A stretch of 47,500 bases of DNA. Source: Mesostigma viride (lineage: Eukaryota > Streptophyta > Mesostigmatophyceae > Mesostigmatales > Mesostigmataceae). Of the stretch, positions 19,460-30,366 are shown piece by piece; position 1 is the stretch's first letter; each line of letters starts with the position of its first letter. The notes under the pieces are model-generated. The model made no database searches, was not told where the DNA came from, and worked only from the letters and a program-made list of their open reading frames with translations. The stretch lies in assembly GCA_009746045.1 (NCBI GenBank), contig RPFO01001056.1, positions 1 to 47,500 on the forward strand, read 5' to 3'. A program made the position numbers and the translations under genes.

Positions 19460-22128
19460 ACGCCACTCCCCCCCTTCTTCACCAGTGTGGCCTCCATGCC
19501 CACAAACAGCAGAGGCTCATTCTCCACCTGCCATTGCTCCCTACCCAGAGGAAACTTGGACTTAATGATGGAGATCAGCTCCTTAAGCCACGACGTGGGA
19601 GCTATCAGATGTAGGTCATCCCCGTGCAGCGAAGCATACACTGGCAGGCCTTCCCATTGCCCCAGAAACAGACAGGGGTCTACAGGAGAGACCTTCAAGT
19701 TGCAATGCTCCTTCAGGAAACGGTTGAGAGTCTCCCTCCAGATTATTGGACTTGACCTCAGGCCCTCCAGGCCCTTGAGGATTTTAAGGAACTCAGTGTG
19801 AATGTCCCTTTTCCATACAGCAGGCACCCTGACATAGAAAGGCGTCTTGCCCTCCCACTTTTCCTGTGCCACATCTGCATCCCCCTCCAGAAATGCCCTC
19901 TTGAAGTCTACCACCACTGAGCCATAGTCCAAGCCCTTGTTGAGAAGGCCTAGAAATACACACAGCAGCAGCCTCCAAGTGTCATGCAGCATGCCAGGGG
20001 TATACAACTCCTCAGCAGTGCACTCACCAGTACCCTTGAACTCATTCAGCACTGGCCTGACATGTGGTACCTTGACCCCGTCCACCTCCTTCATCTTGAT
20101 GACAAACTTGAGCTTGAGTAGACGTCGTGCAGGAGGCAGGTCATTGACAGGTTCCACGCATTTCTTGGAGATCCAGTCCTCCCCAGATTTAATCAGACCC
20201 AGTGTGACCTGGGGACACATAATGGGAGAGGACATGAGCTTCACCAGGCCTTGGTAGTTGATAGGGCTGTGTCCAGCAAGTGAGTGAGGACCAATGCCCA
20301 AACTGCTTGGATGACTAGCAGCTGGCAATATGAGGTCATCAACCAAGGGCTCCTGCCCCTGGCACACTTGCACACGCTTAACCGTCCTGGTTACTGCACG
20401 TGATAGGTGAGTGGTCCTGAAATTAATCAGTGGGACCTGACCAGCCCCTTCCTTAGTCAGGAGAGAGGACGTGATCACTACCCCATCCTGGCATAGGAAA
20501 TTCTGCCCCAGAAGAGCAGGTCCCTGATAGCCCTCCAAGACACAAAATGCAGTGTCCTGTCCAAGGATAGGAATAGATACCTCACCCAGTACCTTCACGT
20601 GTACCCCGCCACTGAAGTCAGACACAAACTGATAGCTGGGTTCAGTCATGCTGTACCCTGCTGCAGCCCTGGTCCCAATAATGGAAACCTGAGAATTAGT
20701 GTCTACCTCTAAGGCAGTGTCCAGCCCCAGATTGCCATGCCACCTGAGCTTGGCTACCTTGGGCTGCTTCTTGGCTCTTTGTAGAGCCCCAATCAATCCA
20801 GCCAAACTTGTCCCCCTGGGCTTGGTTAGTGCCTTGGGCTTGACAGTTGACTCCCCAGCTGTTGACCTTGCAGCCTGTTCAACAAGTACCTCTGCAACCT
20901 GGCCAGGGCTGACAGATTCCCCTGCAACAGATGTGGTCGTTGCGTCAGTGATGTCACTTGGGACCTGAAAATCCTGCAGATCCTGTGAGCCTTGTGCCTG
21001 ACTGCCCTCATTCATCAGGTTAGGCTTGACATATGACCAACTCAGCCGGTGTACATGCTTTGGTTCGTCCTCCATGCTGACCAAGCATGCGTGGCTAGCT
21101 TCATCAACCTGGGTAACCACCCCAGGACTCCAGCTACCACGTTTGCCATAAAGGCTAGGTTCCTTCCAAGCTAGGACCTTCTGACCCACTTGTGGCTCCA
21201 GCATCTTCCAACCCCGGTCCTTCTCCCTCAGCTTGGCAAAGGTGACATGTGCAGCATGTTTCCAGCCCTCCAGCACATGTGGTGGGCACAGGCCATGATA
21301 TAGACCCATTGGGCTGACAGCAACTCCATCATAGTAGAAGTTAACCCTGCTGTTCAGCTGCTGCTCCACGTTCCTCAGCCATGCACTCCTGACAAGTGCA
21401 GGTGCAGACAAGGGTACCCAGTCTTCAGAGATGATCAATTTCTTGACCTCCTGGATTGCCCTCTCGATAGCACCCTGCTGCCCATGAGCCTCCCTAGGTG
21501 TAACCAGCAACTCAGGAAGGGTAGGATCACCCTTGAGATGCTGAAACTGCATGTCCACCTGGATCCTTGTGGTAGGAAACTTGGCTCTTACATTCTGCAG
21601 GGCAGCCAGCAAGTACCTGTTCTTCATAGAAGGTAAATGCTCTAGCACCTTGTATTTCGTGTACCTGTCCACGCACACCAACAGTTGCATGCCCCTGATG
21701 TGTTGGATATCACACTGCAGATCACCAATGCTCTGAGGTAGAGCTTTGGCATGTGATTTCCTGGGCTTGTTGGAGGACAACTGGCACTTACACCGTGAGG
21801 CAGCTTGCTGACACGCCTTAAGAAGGGGTGCCCTGCCCATACGGAAGGCGAAGTTGTTTGACAGAGAAGTGGCATGCCCAAACATGTTGTGGATTCGGGC
21901 ACCCAACTCCTGGTACACAGAGGAAGCAGTCCCTGGCACAGTCAGGACTGTGCTGTCAGGTTGTCCAGCATCACCATGCTGACTTCCATCCTGTTCTGAC
22001 TCAGAGCCTGAGTCACCCTGCTCATGCCCAACACCTGGACCGCCAGCAGGGACCACATGCATACCACCAGAGGCCTTCACACCCCTCTGTGGTTGTACAT
22101 TGGTTTCTCTCAAAATGAGAGGTCCACC
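19460..22128 (-). CDS. Element A Pol: integrase, protease-like domain, reverse transcriptase
   Basis: Domains in order: an H-X4-H...C-X-C zinc-binding region (HNMFGH, CKC; about 21890-21780); an integrase core with candidate catalytic Asp at about 21711 (LQCDIQ), Asp at 21555 (QVDMQF) and Glu at 21465 (GAIERAIQ); an SH3-like tail (GSWSPGVVTQV...HRLSW); a retropepsin-like domain with EVDTNSQVSIIG (about 20703) and ALLGQNFL; then RT with VVDFKRAFLEGD (19908), KGLEGLRSSPIIW and SLHGDDLHL (about 19620). The frame is open upstream to 22128, where element B is inserted, and continues at 30148 once B is removed. The frame breaks at 19468-19474. The protein makes and integrates the cDNA. The order integrase-protease-RT and the DTN and HGDD boxes are unusual. 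Confidence 0.9.
22124..22128. repeat. Target-site duplication of element B, left
   Basis: CCACC is repeated at 30149-30153. Confidence 0.9.
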
Positions 22129-22825
22129 AGTTAACGTTCTTCGCACACGCAATGTGAAGGATATGGTTGCAATGCAGCAATGTGTGAATATGGTTGGAAA
22201 CGGAGCTTTGTTAAATCGGATAATGTTTACAGCGCTCAACACTTGAGGCTTGCACACGAGCTTGCCAAGTCAAGGCACAACACGTGAGGCGGGCTCGCAA
22301 GAGATGCCCATTTGGCACTGGCCTATTGTTTATATACTTGTGCACTGTGCTTGCTAGTCCTGAGCAGCCTAGGAGGCCTGCTCAGTAATAACACTCCCGG
22401 TACAGTATTCACTACCTGTACAGCGCCCAGCTCCTATACAGTAGGTCTGCCATACAGGCACAGTGACCACAGAGTACAGTCACCACAGTGATTATTGCAT
22501 CTGCACCTAGAAGTCCAGGACTAAGCCTGCGGTACCAACAGACCACAGGTTAAGGTTCCTATTTCCTGCGTACGACGTATTAATCCAATACCGTCGTAGG
22601 TACAGCACCTAATTCCTGTCAGCCCAGGAATTACTGTCGACCCCATATGTCGTCGGCAAATATTCACGTCCGACTTAGAAGAACAGCCGGCTCGCGCTCG
22701 CGCGCGACCGGGAAGTCGGAACGCCATAACTTTCTTGATACTTGTCGGAATGAACTCGTTCCGGTGCCGCTGGAATCGCAGAGATATGCCGAATCAGGAT
22801 CACGCCAATGCGCTTGGCGTTAACT
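22129..22825 (-). repeat. Element B 3' LTR
   Basis: 697 bp with perfect 8-base inverted ends AGTTAACG and CGTTAACT. It is nearly identical to 29453-30148. Confidence 0.97.
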
Positions 22826-22845
22826 CCAATCCTTTCTTTTCTTGA
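22826..22845 (-). promoter_or_regulatory. Polypurine tract of element B
   Basis: On the minus strand AAGAAAAGAAAGGATTGG abuts the 3' LTR, matching the tract of element A almost base for base. Confidence 0.8.
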
Positions 22846-23572
22846 GCTGTAGCAGCTCACACAAGTCTACATACAAACACACACAATGGGTACTGGATAT
22901 CCTCCCCAGACTACAAGTCACAACCCGCTGGGCATGACAGTCAGCTTGGATTCCTTATTATATGTACATAGCACCCATACTGGCTCAGGAGCACAAACAA
23001 ATTACAATGAGTCCCTATCCCTTCACGGGAGGCTCGTTGTGTTACCCATGTACAAGAGGTTGGCCAACTGTGGCAGCCCATAGGTGTTCAGTTAAGAACT
23101 TGAGAAGTATGTACAACCTTCAGGACCTTAGGCGAAACCCCACAGATCACCCACAACAGCTCATCAGAAAACATTGCTGACCCCCAGACGGGAGTCGGCG
23201 CCGGTCTGCTGCCCCTTATCGAACCAGACACAACATCTACGCGAAGCACATGCAAAACACAAGCTCCCTACTCGTTCCAACCGTGGAAAATCAGGGGACC
23301 TGTCGCCACCTCACCAGCATGGTGGATGGGTCAGCCAGTCCGTGAAACTCCGCCTTAAGACGGCACCAGGGAATCGAACCCCGCCCACAAACCACAGATC
23401 TGGGGAAACCTCAGACTGAGATGAAAACCCCAGATAGACATCTCTCCATCAGAGACAATGTCAGACATTCCCACACCAGAGACATGTCTCACCCCTCAAG
23501 GTGTGCTCAGGATTATGTACAATCAAGCTCCCAGCCTGATATCCAGAGACTTAAGCACCCAGCTCTCAGCTT
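22846..23572 (-). other. Element B 3' untranslated region
   Basis: About 730 bases without a coding frame between the Pol stop and the polypurine tract. Confidence 0.6.
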
Positions 23573-25183
23573 TTAGACAGATAGACCGACTTGACAGTCA
23601 GCATTCATGAGCTTCCTCAGTACATTGTACTGGGCTGGGGCCTTGTGTGGCAGCTTTGTCAATGCATCAGCAGGGTTCTCCTCGCCAGGGATATGCTTCA
23701 AGTCAACCAAACTGGCCAACTCCTTCAGCAACAAATAATCCAGGTCCCGGCTCCTGGCCAGCTGCTTGTGAACAAACTGGACCATACCCATGCTGTCTGT
23801 TAGCAACAACGTCTCCATCTGCAAGGTCCAAGGGGTAACTGAAGCCAGCTCCAGCATTAACTCCTTTATGTACAGGCTGGACTGGATCCCCTCGCATATG
23901 GCCCTGCATTCTGCCACATCTGAACTGATACAGACCCTCTTCTGCAGTCTGCTGTACCAGCTGAACAAACTTGCCCTGCTCTGATAAAAAGCAAACAGAG
24001 CAGCAGATCTCCCCCTGACCTTGGTAACCTGGCGAGCATCCATGGAACTGTCAACAAAGATCTCCAAGGTGATAGGCTGGGCAAAGTCAATCCCAGACAA
24101 AATCAGATCAGGGGTACTCTCCACCAACCGGGCTATGACTCGAGGCTTCTCATCCTCAAGCACCTCATCAGGCATTCTGCTATGGACCATCAAAGACGGA
24201 CCACAGATGCTGGCAAACCAGGCCCACATGCCTCTCAACTCAGGTCCTGCAGCCTGGGTGATCTTCTCTGGCAAGGCCTTCACAATGGTCTGTTTATAAT
24301 CTCCTCCAGCCTGAAGCCTGATACTCCACTCCCCGTCCCTCCTGAACAGGGTAGCCTGCATTCCACAGAACACTACAGGCTTGTTGGGCTCCTGCCACAG
24401 CTCCTTGCCCAGTGAAAACTTGCCACTGATGACAGGAATAAACTTCTTCAGCCAGGTCGTGGGGGCTAGCAAATGCAGATCATCTCCATGCAAACTAGCA
24501 TACACTGGCAGACCCTCCCATTGGGCCAGCAGCAAACAGGGATCAACTGAAGACACTCTCAAGCCACACTCACTGATCAGAGCTTCCTGCAGCGTGAGTC
24601 TCCAGATGATTGGGCTCGACCTGAGTCCTTCCAGGCCCTTCAGAATAACCAGGAATTGTTGATGCAGCTCCAGCTTCCAGATGGCAGGCACCTCAACACA
24701 GTAAGGCTCATCCTGCTTCCACACCCTCCTGGCCACTTCTGGATCAGATTTTAAAAATGCCCTCTTGAAGTCCAGCAGCACTGATGACATAGCTGCTCCC
24801 CTGTTCAGCAACCCCACGTAGAGACATAGCAAAATTCTCCATGTGTCGTGTAGCATCCCTGGCGTGTATAGCTCCTCTCCTGGCAGACTCCCCGTGCCGT
24901 GATACTCATTCAGGACAGGCCTGACATGGGGCACTGATACCTCATCCACAACCTTCCTCTTCAGCACAAATCTCAAAGCAAGCTTCCTTGATGCTGGGGG
25001 ACGTCTGTCTGTTGGTGCAGCACACTCAAACTGCAACCACTCCTCCAATGCCTTGGAGAAGGCGAGCTTCCAAGCCTCAAACAAAGTAGGCGAGCTCATC
25101 TCTTGGACCAGCTGGTCATATGTCAAAGGAGAGTGTGCAGCAAGGCTCCTGTGAGTTATGCCAATACTGCTGGGGTGCAACAC
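23573..25183 (-). CDS. Element B Pol, reverse transcriptase and RNase H
   Basis: RT motifs: LLDFKRAFLKSD (first catalytic Asp, about residue 138 of this segment), KGLEGLRSSPIIW and ASLHGDDLHLLAP (HGDD at about 232-235, in place of the usual YxDD). RNase H motifs: EIFVDSSMDARQVTKVRGR (Asp 378), SSDVAECRAICEG (Glu 425), LLTDSMGMVQFVH (Asp 463) and HIPGEENPADALTKL. The segment ends in TAA at 23573. It is one base out of frame with the integrase-protease segment. The coding-like frame is open upstream of this start, and the break falls in the five-G run at 25208-25212. RT and RNase H run in one uninterrupted frame here, unlike in A, so each element complements the reading of the other. Confidence 0.92.
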   Translation of the reverse strand: MLHPSSIGITHRSLAAHSPLTYDQLVQEMSSPTLFEAWKLAFSKALEEWLQFECAAPTDRRPPASRKLALRFVLKRKVVDEVSVPHVRPVLNEYHGTGSLPGEELYTPGMLHDTWRILLCLYVGLLNRGAAMSSVLLDFKRAFLKSDPEVARRVWKQDEPYCVEVPAIWKLELHQQFLVILKGLEGLRSSPIIWRLTLQEALISECGLRVSSVDPCLLLAQWEGLPVYASLHGDDLHLLAPTTWLKKFIPVISGKFSLGKELWQEPNKPVVFCGMQATLFRRDGEWSIRLQAGGDYKQTIVKALPEKITQAAGPELRGMWAWFASICGPSLMVHSRMPDEVLEDEKPRVIARLVESTPDLILSGIDFAQPITLEIFVDSSMDARQVTKVRGRSAALFAFYQSRASLFSWYSRLQKRVCISSDVAECRAICEGIQSSLYIKELMLELASVTPWTLQMETLLLTDSMGMVQFVHKQLARSRDLDYLLLKELASLVDLKHIPGEENPADALTKLPHKAPAQYNVLRKLMNADCQVGLSV

Positions 25184-27162
25184 AGCTGGAATACCAAACT
25201 GGCCGCTGGGGGCACCTCCCCTTCATCCCATTTTACACCCTTGACCGGCTTGGCCCTGCACCTGACTGGAAATGTTGTCCTGAAATTTTCTAGGGGAATC
25301 ATCCCCCAGCCATCTCTTCTCAGAGCTGTAGCTCTGATAGAAATCCCAGGATTGCCCAGAAAATTCTGACCCAAAATCACAGGGCCATCATAGTCCTCTA
25401 GGACAAGGAAGGTCACATCCACACCCATGACAGGGGCAGTAACCTCTCCCAACACCCTTAGATGCGTCCTACCACTGAAATCAGACACCCAGGGGCAACT
25501 TGGTTCTCCGACCAGCAGTTCTCCTGTATGCTGAGGTCCCATGACAGAAACCTGTGCATTGGTATCTATCTCCATGGCAGCTACCTCAGGTTCATCCAAC
25601 TGGACAAGCTTGGACACCTTAGGCTCCTTCTTGGCTCTTTGCAAAGCCTGTACAATATCTGATAGACGCACACCCCTAGGCCTGGTGTCGGGCCGTTCCG
25701 GAGGTGCAGCCTGTCCGCCTGCTTGCCCAACCACCGTATGTGAAGGTACCCCAGGGGCCGGGCCAGGGTCACCCTGAGGGCTCGATACAGCTGTAGCACC
25801 CTGATCAGGAAGCTCCACGTCACCCCCGCCTTGTACACCAGCGGGCACCTGGAAGAGGTCTCCTTGATTACCTCCCCGGGGACGGATCTTTGACCAGGAC
25901 AGACGGTGCACTGCTTGGGAGCCATCAATGGCCACCCAGCACTTATGGCCAGCGGCTTCTACTCGGGTCACCACCCCATCATGCCAGCTGCCACGTTTCC
26001 CTGGAAAGCTTGGTTCCTTCCACACAACAACCTGTTGTCCAACGTTAGGTTCTAGGACACTCCAGCCCTTGTCTTTCTGCCTCAGCTTGAGGAACTTGGC
26101 CTCTAGCTTCTCCTTCCATGCCTGCTCAGCATCAGCTGGCAGCATCCTGGTATGCAGCATAAGAGGATTGATGGCAATGTCACCAAAGAACATGGGAGTC
26201 CTCAGGTTCAGCCTGTCCTCCACAGAACGTAGCCATGCAGATGTCACAATGGCAGATGACGTCCTTGGAATCCTCTCCACCAGCAGCACAGTCTTGATCT
26301 CTTGGATGGCTCTCTCCACCACCCCTTGCTGGCCGTGGCTCTCCCTGGGTGTAATCAGCAACTCTGGAAACTCTGGCAGGTTCTCACAGCACTCAAACTG
26401 AATGTCACACTGCAACAACTCCAACCCAGGGTACCTGCTCCTTGTCAACTTCAGAGCAGCAATCAATGTAGGCTTCTCCATGTCAGGCAGGATCTCTAGG
26501 GTCTTGTACTTGGTATATCTGTCCACTGCCACCAGCAGCTTCAAACCCCTGATTCTCTGAATATCTACCTGCACATGGCCTGGCTGCAAAATAGGAGTCC
26601 TGGCATGAGACTGCTTGGGCTTTCTAGCAACTAGCCTGCACTTGCAAGCTTGAGCAACCTGTTGGCAGATGGAGTACAACTCACTTCCTCCCAGCCGTCT
26701 AGCAACTTGCAAAGACTGAGCTGCATGGCCAAACATGGTATGCAACCTTGAGGCAATGTCATACAAGAGAGAAAACCTTTTATTGTCATTATTAGCACTC
26801 AAGGTATGTACAGATCCCTTATGTACAGGAGGCACCAGGGTCGTGCCTGTCAGACTGTCTCCAGCCCTATCCTCATCCTGACCATCCTGTGCCAGTCCTG
26901 CACGGTCAGAATGCTTCTGAGATCCACCTGGGTCCACATCACCAGGTCCTACCTCAGGCTCAGCACCGCCATGGCGGGCACGTTGGCGAGTAACCACTGC
27001 AGCTACAGCTGGCATACTCTCTGTGGTAACCAAGCTTGCCCCATCGTGTCCAATAGGCTCTTTCACTAGAGCATGGGGCTGCCCCTCACTGCTGTCACTA
27101 GCAGCTTCATTACACACCCCTGGGGGCACCCTCCAGGGTTCAGGGATGTGTGCAGGCTCAAG
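25184..27162 (-). CDS. Element B Pol, integrase and protease-like domain
   Basis: The frame continues directly from Gag after a single TGA (27163-27165). Domains: zinc-binding HTMFGH...CKC; integrase core with candidate Asp 189 (VQVDIQRIRG), Asp 242 (QCDIQFE) and Glu 272 (GVVERAIQEI), numbered from 27129; an SH3-like segment (RGSWHDGVVTRV...VHRLSW); then a retropepsin-like fold with MEIDTNAQVSVMG (Asp at about 25566) and VILGQNFLG. The spacing between the second Asp and the Glu is 29 residues, as in A, where 35 is typical. The first 100 residues are low-complexity and acidic. The frame is lost at the G run at 25208-25212. It should act with Gag in virus-like particles, by family knowledge. 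Confidence 0.9.
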
Positions 27163-27165
27163 TCA
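27163..27165 (-). other. In-frame UGA between Gag and Pol of element B
   Basis: Gag ends CAT TGA CTT and the same frame then stays open through Pol. UGA followed by C is known as the leakiest stop context, so readthrough is a plausible way to make Gag-Pol. Element A has the same arrangement. Confidence 0.7.
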
Positions 27166-28339
27166 ATGATCAGCAGCCTTGCCCTTGCCCTTGTCCTGGG
27201 ATGGACCAGCCTTGTCCTTGCTGCCACCCTGAGCTGGCTTGCTCTGACCTTCCTGCCTCAGGTACGAGGGACACTCATTCCTGAAGTGACCCTTCCCCTG
27301 GCAGAAATAACATTCCACCTGACTGATGTCCCGTGAGGTCCCACTGCTGGGCCCAGCCTTGGGAGGACCACCCACCCTCTTGAAGTCAAACTGGGACTGT
27401 GGATGTCCCGACTTCGGCGGGGTCCCCCGTCCAGCCCTTCTGTCACGCCCCCTCCTGGACCTTCCTCGACCCCTTGAAGAGGTCTCAGGCCCTCTCGAGG
27501 ACGCTGGGCCCCCGTGGCCCGATCCCCTCATGGACTTAACCGTGGGTTCAGTGGCCTCCTCATCATTCTGACGAGGGCGCTTACCCCCACGTACTTGCCG
27601 CTGAAACACTCATACAACTGATCCGTCATGGCTGCCCAGCCATGGACCTGTCGCATGTGGATGGTCACATTATCCATGGTGACCGGATCCAGTTGCAGCG
27701 ACTTGAGAAAGTCGCCCATGGCCATCCGATCTGCGACGAAGAAGCCCTTGGCCATGGCGTCCTCCCTCAGCTTGACGAAGTCTTCAAAGGCGTGGACCAC
27801 TAGTTGCCCCTTGATGGGCTTGTAGTCCAGGTATTCTTGCTTCAGGTGGGACCCATCTATGGTCCTCTTGTCACTCAGGAACGACCTGAGTCGCGTCATA
27901 AACGCCGTCCAGGTGTCCCCCGCCGCGTGTCGCTCCCGAACAAACTTGAACAGCCGCCTCGCCGACTGCCGTATGTAGGCACTAGACGCCAGGATGCGAA
28001 GCTTGTCACCGTTGTATATCTCCGTGTACAAGTTCATGTCCTCTAACATCCTCTCAGCATCCCGGGGCTGCCAATTGTCCTTGATGGACTGAAACTGGCC
28101 TAGCACCGCGTACCCCTCAGCAACGGTTGGTCGCTTAGGCGCCGCTTGATCTGCGGCTGGCGCGTGCTGCCCGCCCTGCGATCCTTGGCTCTGATTATCT
28201 GGCACCTCAGCCTGGTCTCCCAGCGCCTGGCCGTCCCCGCGTCCATCGCGTCCACCGCGTCCATCGCGTCCATCTCGTCCATCGCCGCGCCGCCGAAGCC
28301 CATAAAGCCCGCTTGTTGGTTGATAGCTCCATCCTCCAT
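27166..28339 (-). CDS. Element B Gag with CCHC zinc knuckle
   Basis: Likely start is the ATG at 28339 (MEDGAINQQAGFMGFGG), followed by a MDAMDAVDAMDAG repeat. The middle part contains LRILASSAYIRQSARRLFKF and KGQLVVHAFEDFVKL and aligns in character with Gag of element A. The C-terminal part is Arg/Gly-rich and has the knuckle CYFCQGKGHFRNEC (C-X2-C-X4-H-X4-C) that binds RNA. Two one-base frame breaks are needed, in the C runs at 28235-28238 and 27584-27588. In each, one extra base restores a continuous frame. The protein ends KGKAADH and TGA. It would form the particle shell. Confidence 0.85.
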
Positions 28340-29361
28340 GATGGCCTCTGTTCAGATCTGCTACAGCCAGCCAAGTGGCCAAGCAGCAATTAAAGCAATA
28401 TAAGCTACTGAACAAGAAAGGAAAGTGCCAAGTGTTACCACTCAGGCAAGACCACCACGGCTGGCCCCAGGCGCGTCCTGGTTCTCCTTGTCGCTGTCGT
28501 CGTCGCTGTCGCTCACCACAATCAGCTCTGGTACCCTGCTACCTGCTGCGCCGTCGTCGACCCGCTGTCGGCCCGCGATGACTGAATCGTCACCGTTGGT
28601 AAAGTAGACAGGTGACAACCCGTCGTTGGCACCTCGCGGATTGTACGTTGGCACCTCGTGGTCGCCAAGTGCCTCGTCGCCTAGCCCAGCGACACCCCCT
28701 GCTCCTACCTCAAGGTCACTATCGTACCCAAGAGGTGCAAACTCTCCCAACGCGTCACACGAACGCGAAGGGGCGGGGGCAGCTCCTGAAAAGGAACTCT
28801 TACTCGCTCTGGAAACCTGCCGACTCTTGTCGCGCGCTGTCCTCCGGCGATGGCTTCCGCTGTCGCCCCGACCTCTGCAAGCCGCCTGTGATGCTCCGCT
28901 CCGCGTCGTTCACGCCTAACTGGCCCCGCTGCAACACCCTCGTCGCCGATGCCGCCTGCGAAAGCACGTGGTACTCCCGCGCCCGCTACTGTCGGTACAA
29001 ACTCGTGTCGCCCTGCGCCAGCTGCCTCCGCAACCTCGCCTCGCCTTGCTGCCAACTCCGTCCGCACTCGCTCTGCTACTGCAGTAATCACCGTCTGGAT
29101 GCCGACCAACCCGTGAAGCTCCTGCTCAAGGTCGTCGATGCTCCGGTGCTCCGGAATGACGATGGTTTGTACGTGTCGCAGAATTCGCTCCCAATCTTCG
29201 ACCTGGTCGTCGACGAATTGCACGAAGCTGCGATTTACAGGCGGACGATCTGCAAGCAATAAAGATAGATCCCGAACGACACGACGTAATTCAGGAGAAA
29301 TCGAACCCCCAGCAGACTGCCGAAACCGGAAATCCTGCTGCCGTTGTTCCTCCTGCACCAT
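28340..29361 (-). CDS. Element B leader ORF upstream of Gag, frames broken
   Basis: From ATG 29361 the frame reads MVQEEQRQQDFRFRQSAGG, then a helical stretch with RRVVRDLSLLLADRPP and DDLEQELHGLVGIQTV. Beyond about 29040 the frame becomes unlike coding sequence. Around 28780-28445 another frame reads GEFAPLGYDSDLEVG and ends with an acidic, Ser/Asp-rich tail (VVSDSDDDSDKENQD). The two parts probably belong to one protein with indels between. Function is unknown. Element A has an equivalent ORF in the same place. Confidence 0.55.
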
Positions 29362-29452
29362 TCACCACCAGACGAGCTCCTCGTCGTCAACGCTGCACAC
29401 CGCAACCGGCAACGACCCTCCTGGCCGTTCCGCTGAGACTGGTTGTAATTTG

Positions 29453-30148
29453 AGTTAACGTTCTTCGCACACGCAATGTGAAGGATATGGTTGCAATGCA
29501 GCAATGTGTGAATATGGTTGGAAACGGAGCTTTGTTAAATCGGATAATGTTTACAGCGCTCAACACTTGAGGCTTGCACACGAGCTTGCCAAGTCAAGGC
29601 ACAACACGTGAGGCGGGCTCGCAAGAGATGCCCATTTGGCACTGGCCTATTGTTTATATACTTGTGCACTGTGCTTGCTAGTCCTGAGCAGCCTAGGAGG
29701 CCTGCTCAGTAATAACACCCCGGTACAGTATTCACTACCTGTACAGCGCCCAGCTCCTATACAGTAGGTCTGCCATACAGGCACAGTGACCACAGAGTAC
29801 AGTCACCACAGTGATTATTGCATCTGCACCTAGAAGTCCAGGACTAAGCCTGCGGTACCAACAGACCACAGGTTAAGGTTCCTATTTCCTGCGTACGACG
29901 TATTAATCCAATACCGTCGTAGGTACAGCACCTAATTCCTGTCAGCCCAGGAATTACTGTCGACCCCATATGTCGTCGGCAAATATTCACGTCCGACTTA
30001 GAAGAATAGCCGGCTCGCGCTCGCGCGCGACCGGGAAGTCGGAACGCCATAACTTTCTTGATACTTGTCGGAATGAACTCGTTCCGGTGCCGCTGGAATC
30101 GCAGAGATATGCCGAATCAGGATCACACCAATGCGCTTGGCGTTAACT
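29453..30148 (-). repeat. Element B 5' LTR
   Basis: 696 bp, same ends as the 3' LTR. The bases just inside (minus strand CAAATTACAACCAG) should hold the primer-binding site, but they do not match the usual initiator-Met tRNA complement starting TGG. Confidence 0.97.
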
Positions 30149-30153
30149 CCACC
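30149..30153. repeat. Target-site duplication of element B, right
   Basis: CCACC is identical to 22124-22128. Confidence 0.9.
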
Positions 30154-30366
30154 CTCGTGCCCAGCACGAGGATGCATGGGGTCAGACATTCTTACAGCTG
30201 CATCAGCTGTCAAGGACGTCTTCATAGGAACCTGTACCTCTCCAGGTGACCTGGGGCCACCCTGAACCTGGAGATCACCCTCTTGTTGCCCAGATATAAA
30301 ATCTGCATTGGAGCACCTGGCTTCCCCCCTGGGTGAATTAAGGTGTGTAGGGGTTGCCTCAGACAG
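30149..30366 (-). CDS. Element A Pol, N-terminal segment after the UGA
   Basis: The frame after the Gag stop (30367-30369) is open to the insertion point of B. It reads LSEATPTHLNSPRGEARC and later MSDPMHPRAGHEGG. Across the removed B it continues as PLILRETNVQPQRGVKASGG at 22123 and below. The sequence is low-complexity, like the N-terminal part of Pol in B. Confidence 0.8.

Larger units (their letters stand above)
22129..30148 (-). mobile_element. LTR retrotransposon B (copia-type enzymes), 8.0 kb, nested in A
   Basis: LTRs 22129-22825 and 29453-30148 are bounded by CCACC on both sides. Gene order on the minus strand is leader ORF, Gag, UGA, Pol. Removing B together with one CCACC joins A's Pol in frame, which proves the nesting. 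B and A are paralogues with the same domain order and motifs but clearly diverged protein sequence. LTRs differ by two substitutions and one 1-base indel. Confidence 0.95.

Noticed and set aside
19372-22257. Element A Pol starting at 22257
   Set aside because: The first 43 residues of that frame come from the LTR of nested element B. The true upstream part lies at 30149-30366, beyond B.
25208-25212. Programmed frameshift between protease-like domain and RT in element B
   Set aside because: The corresponding place in element A is in frame and A's break lies elsewhere, so no conserved shift site exists. An indel in the G run explains it better.
28612-29262. Plus-strand protein opposite the leader ORF of element B
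   Set aside because: It is antisense to the element, has no motif, and is open because of GC-rich codon composition.
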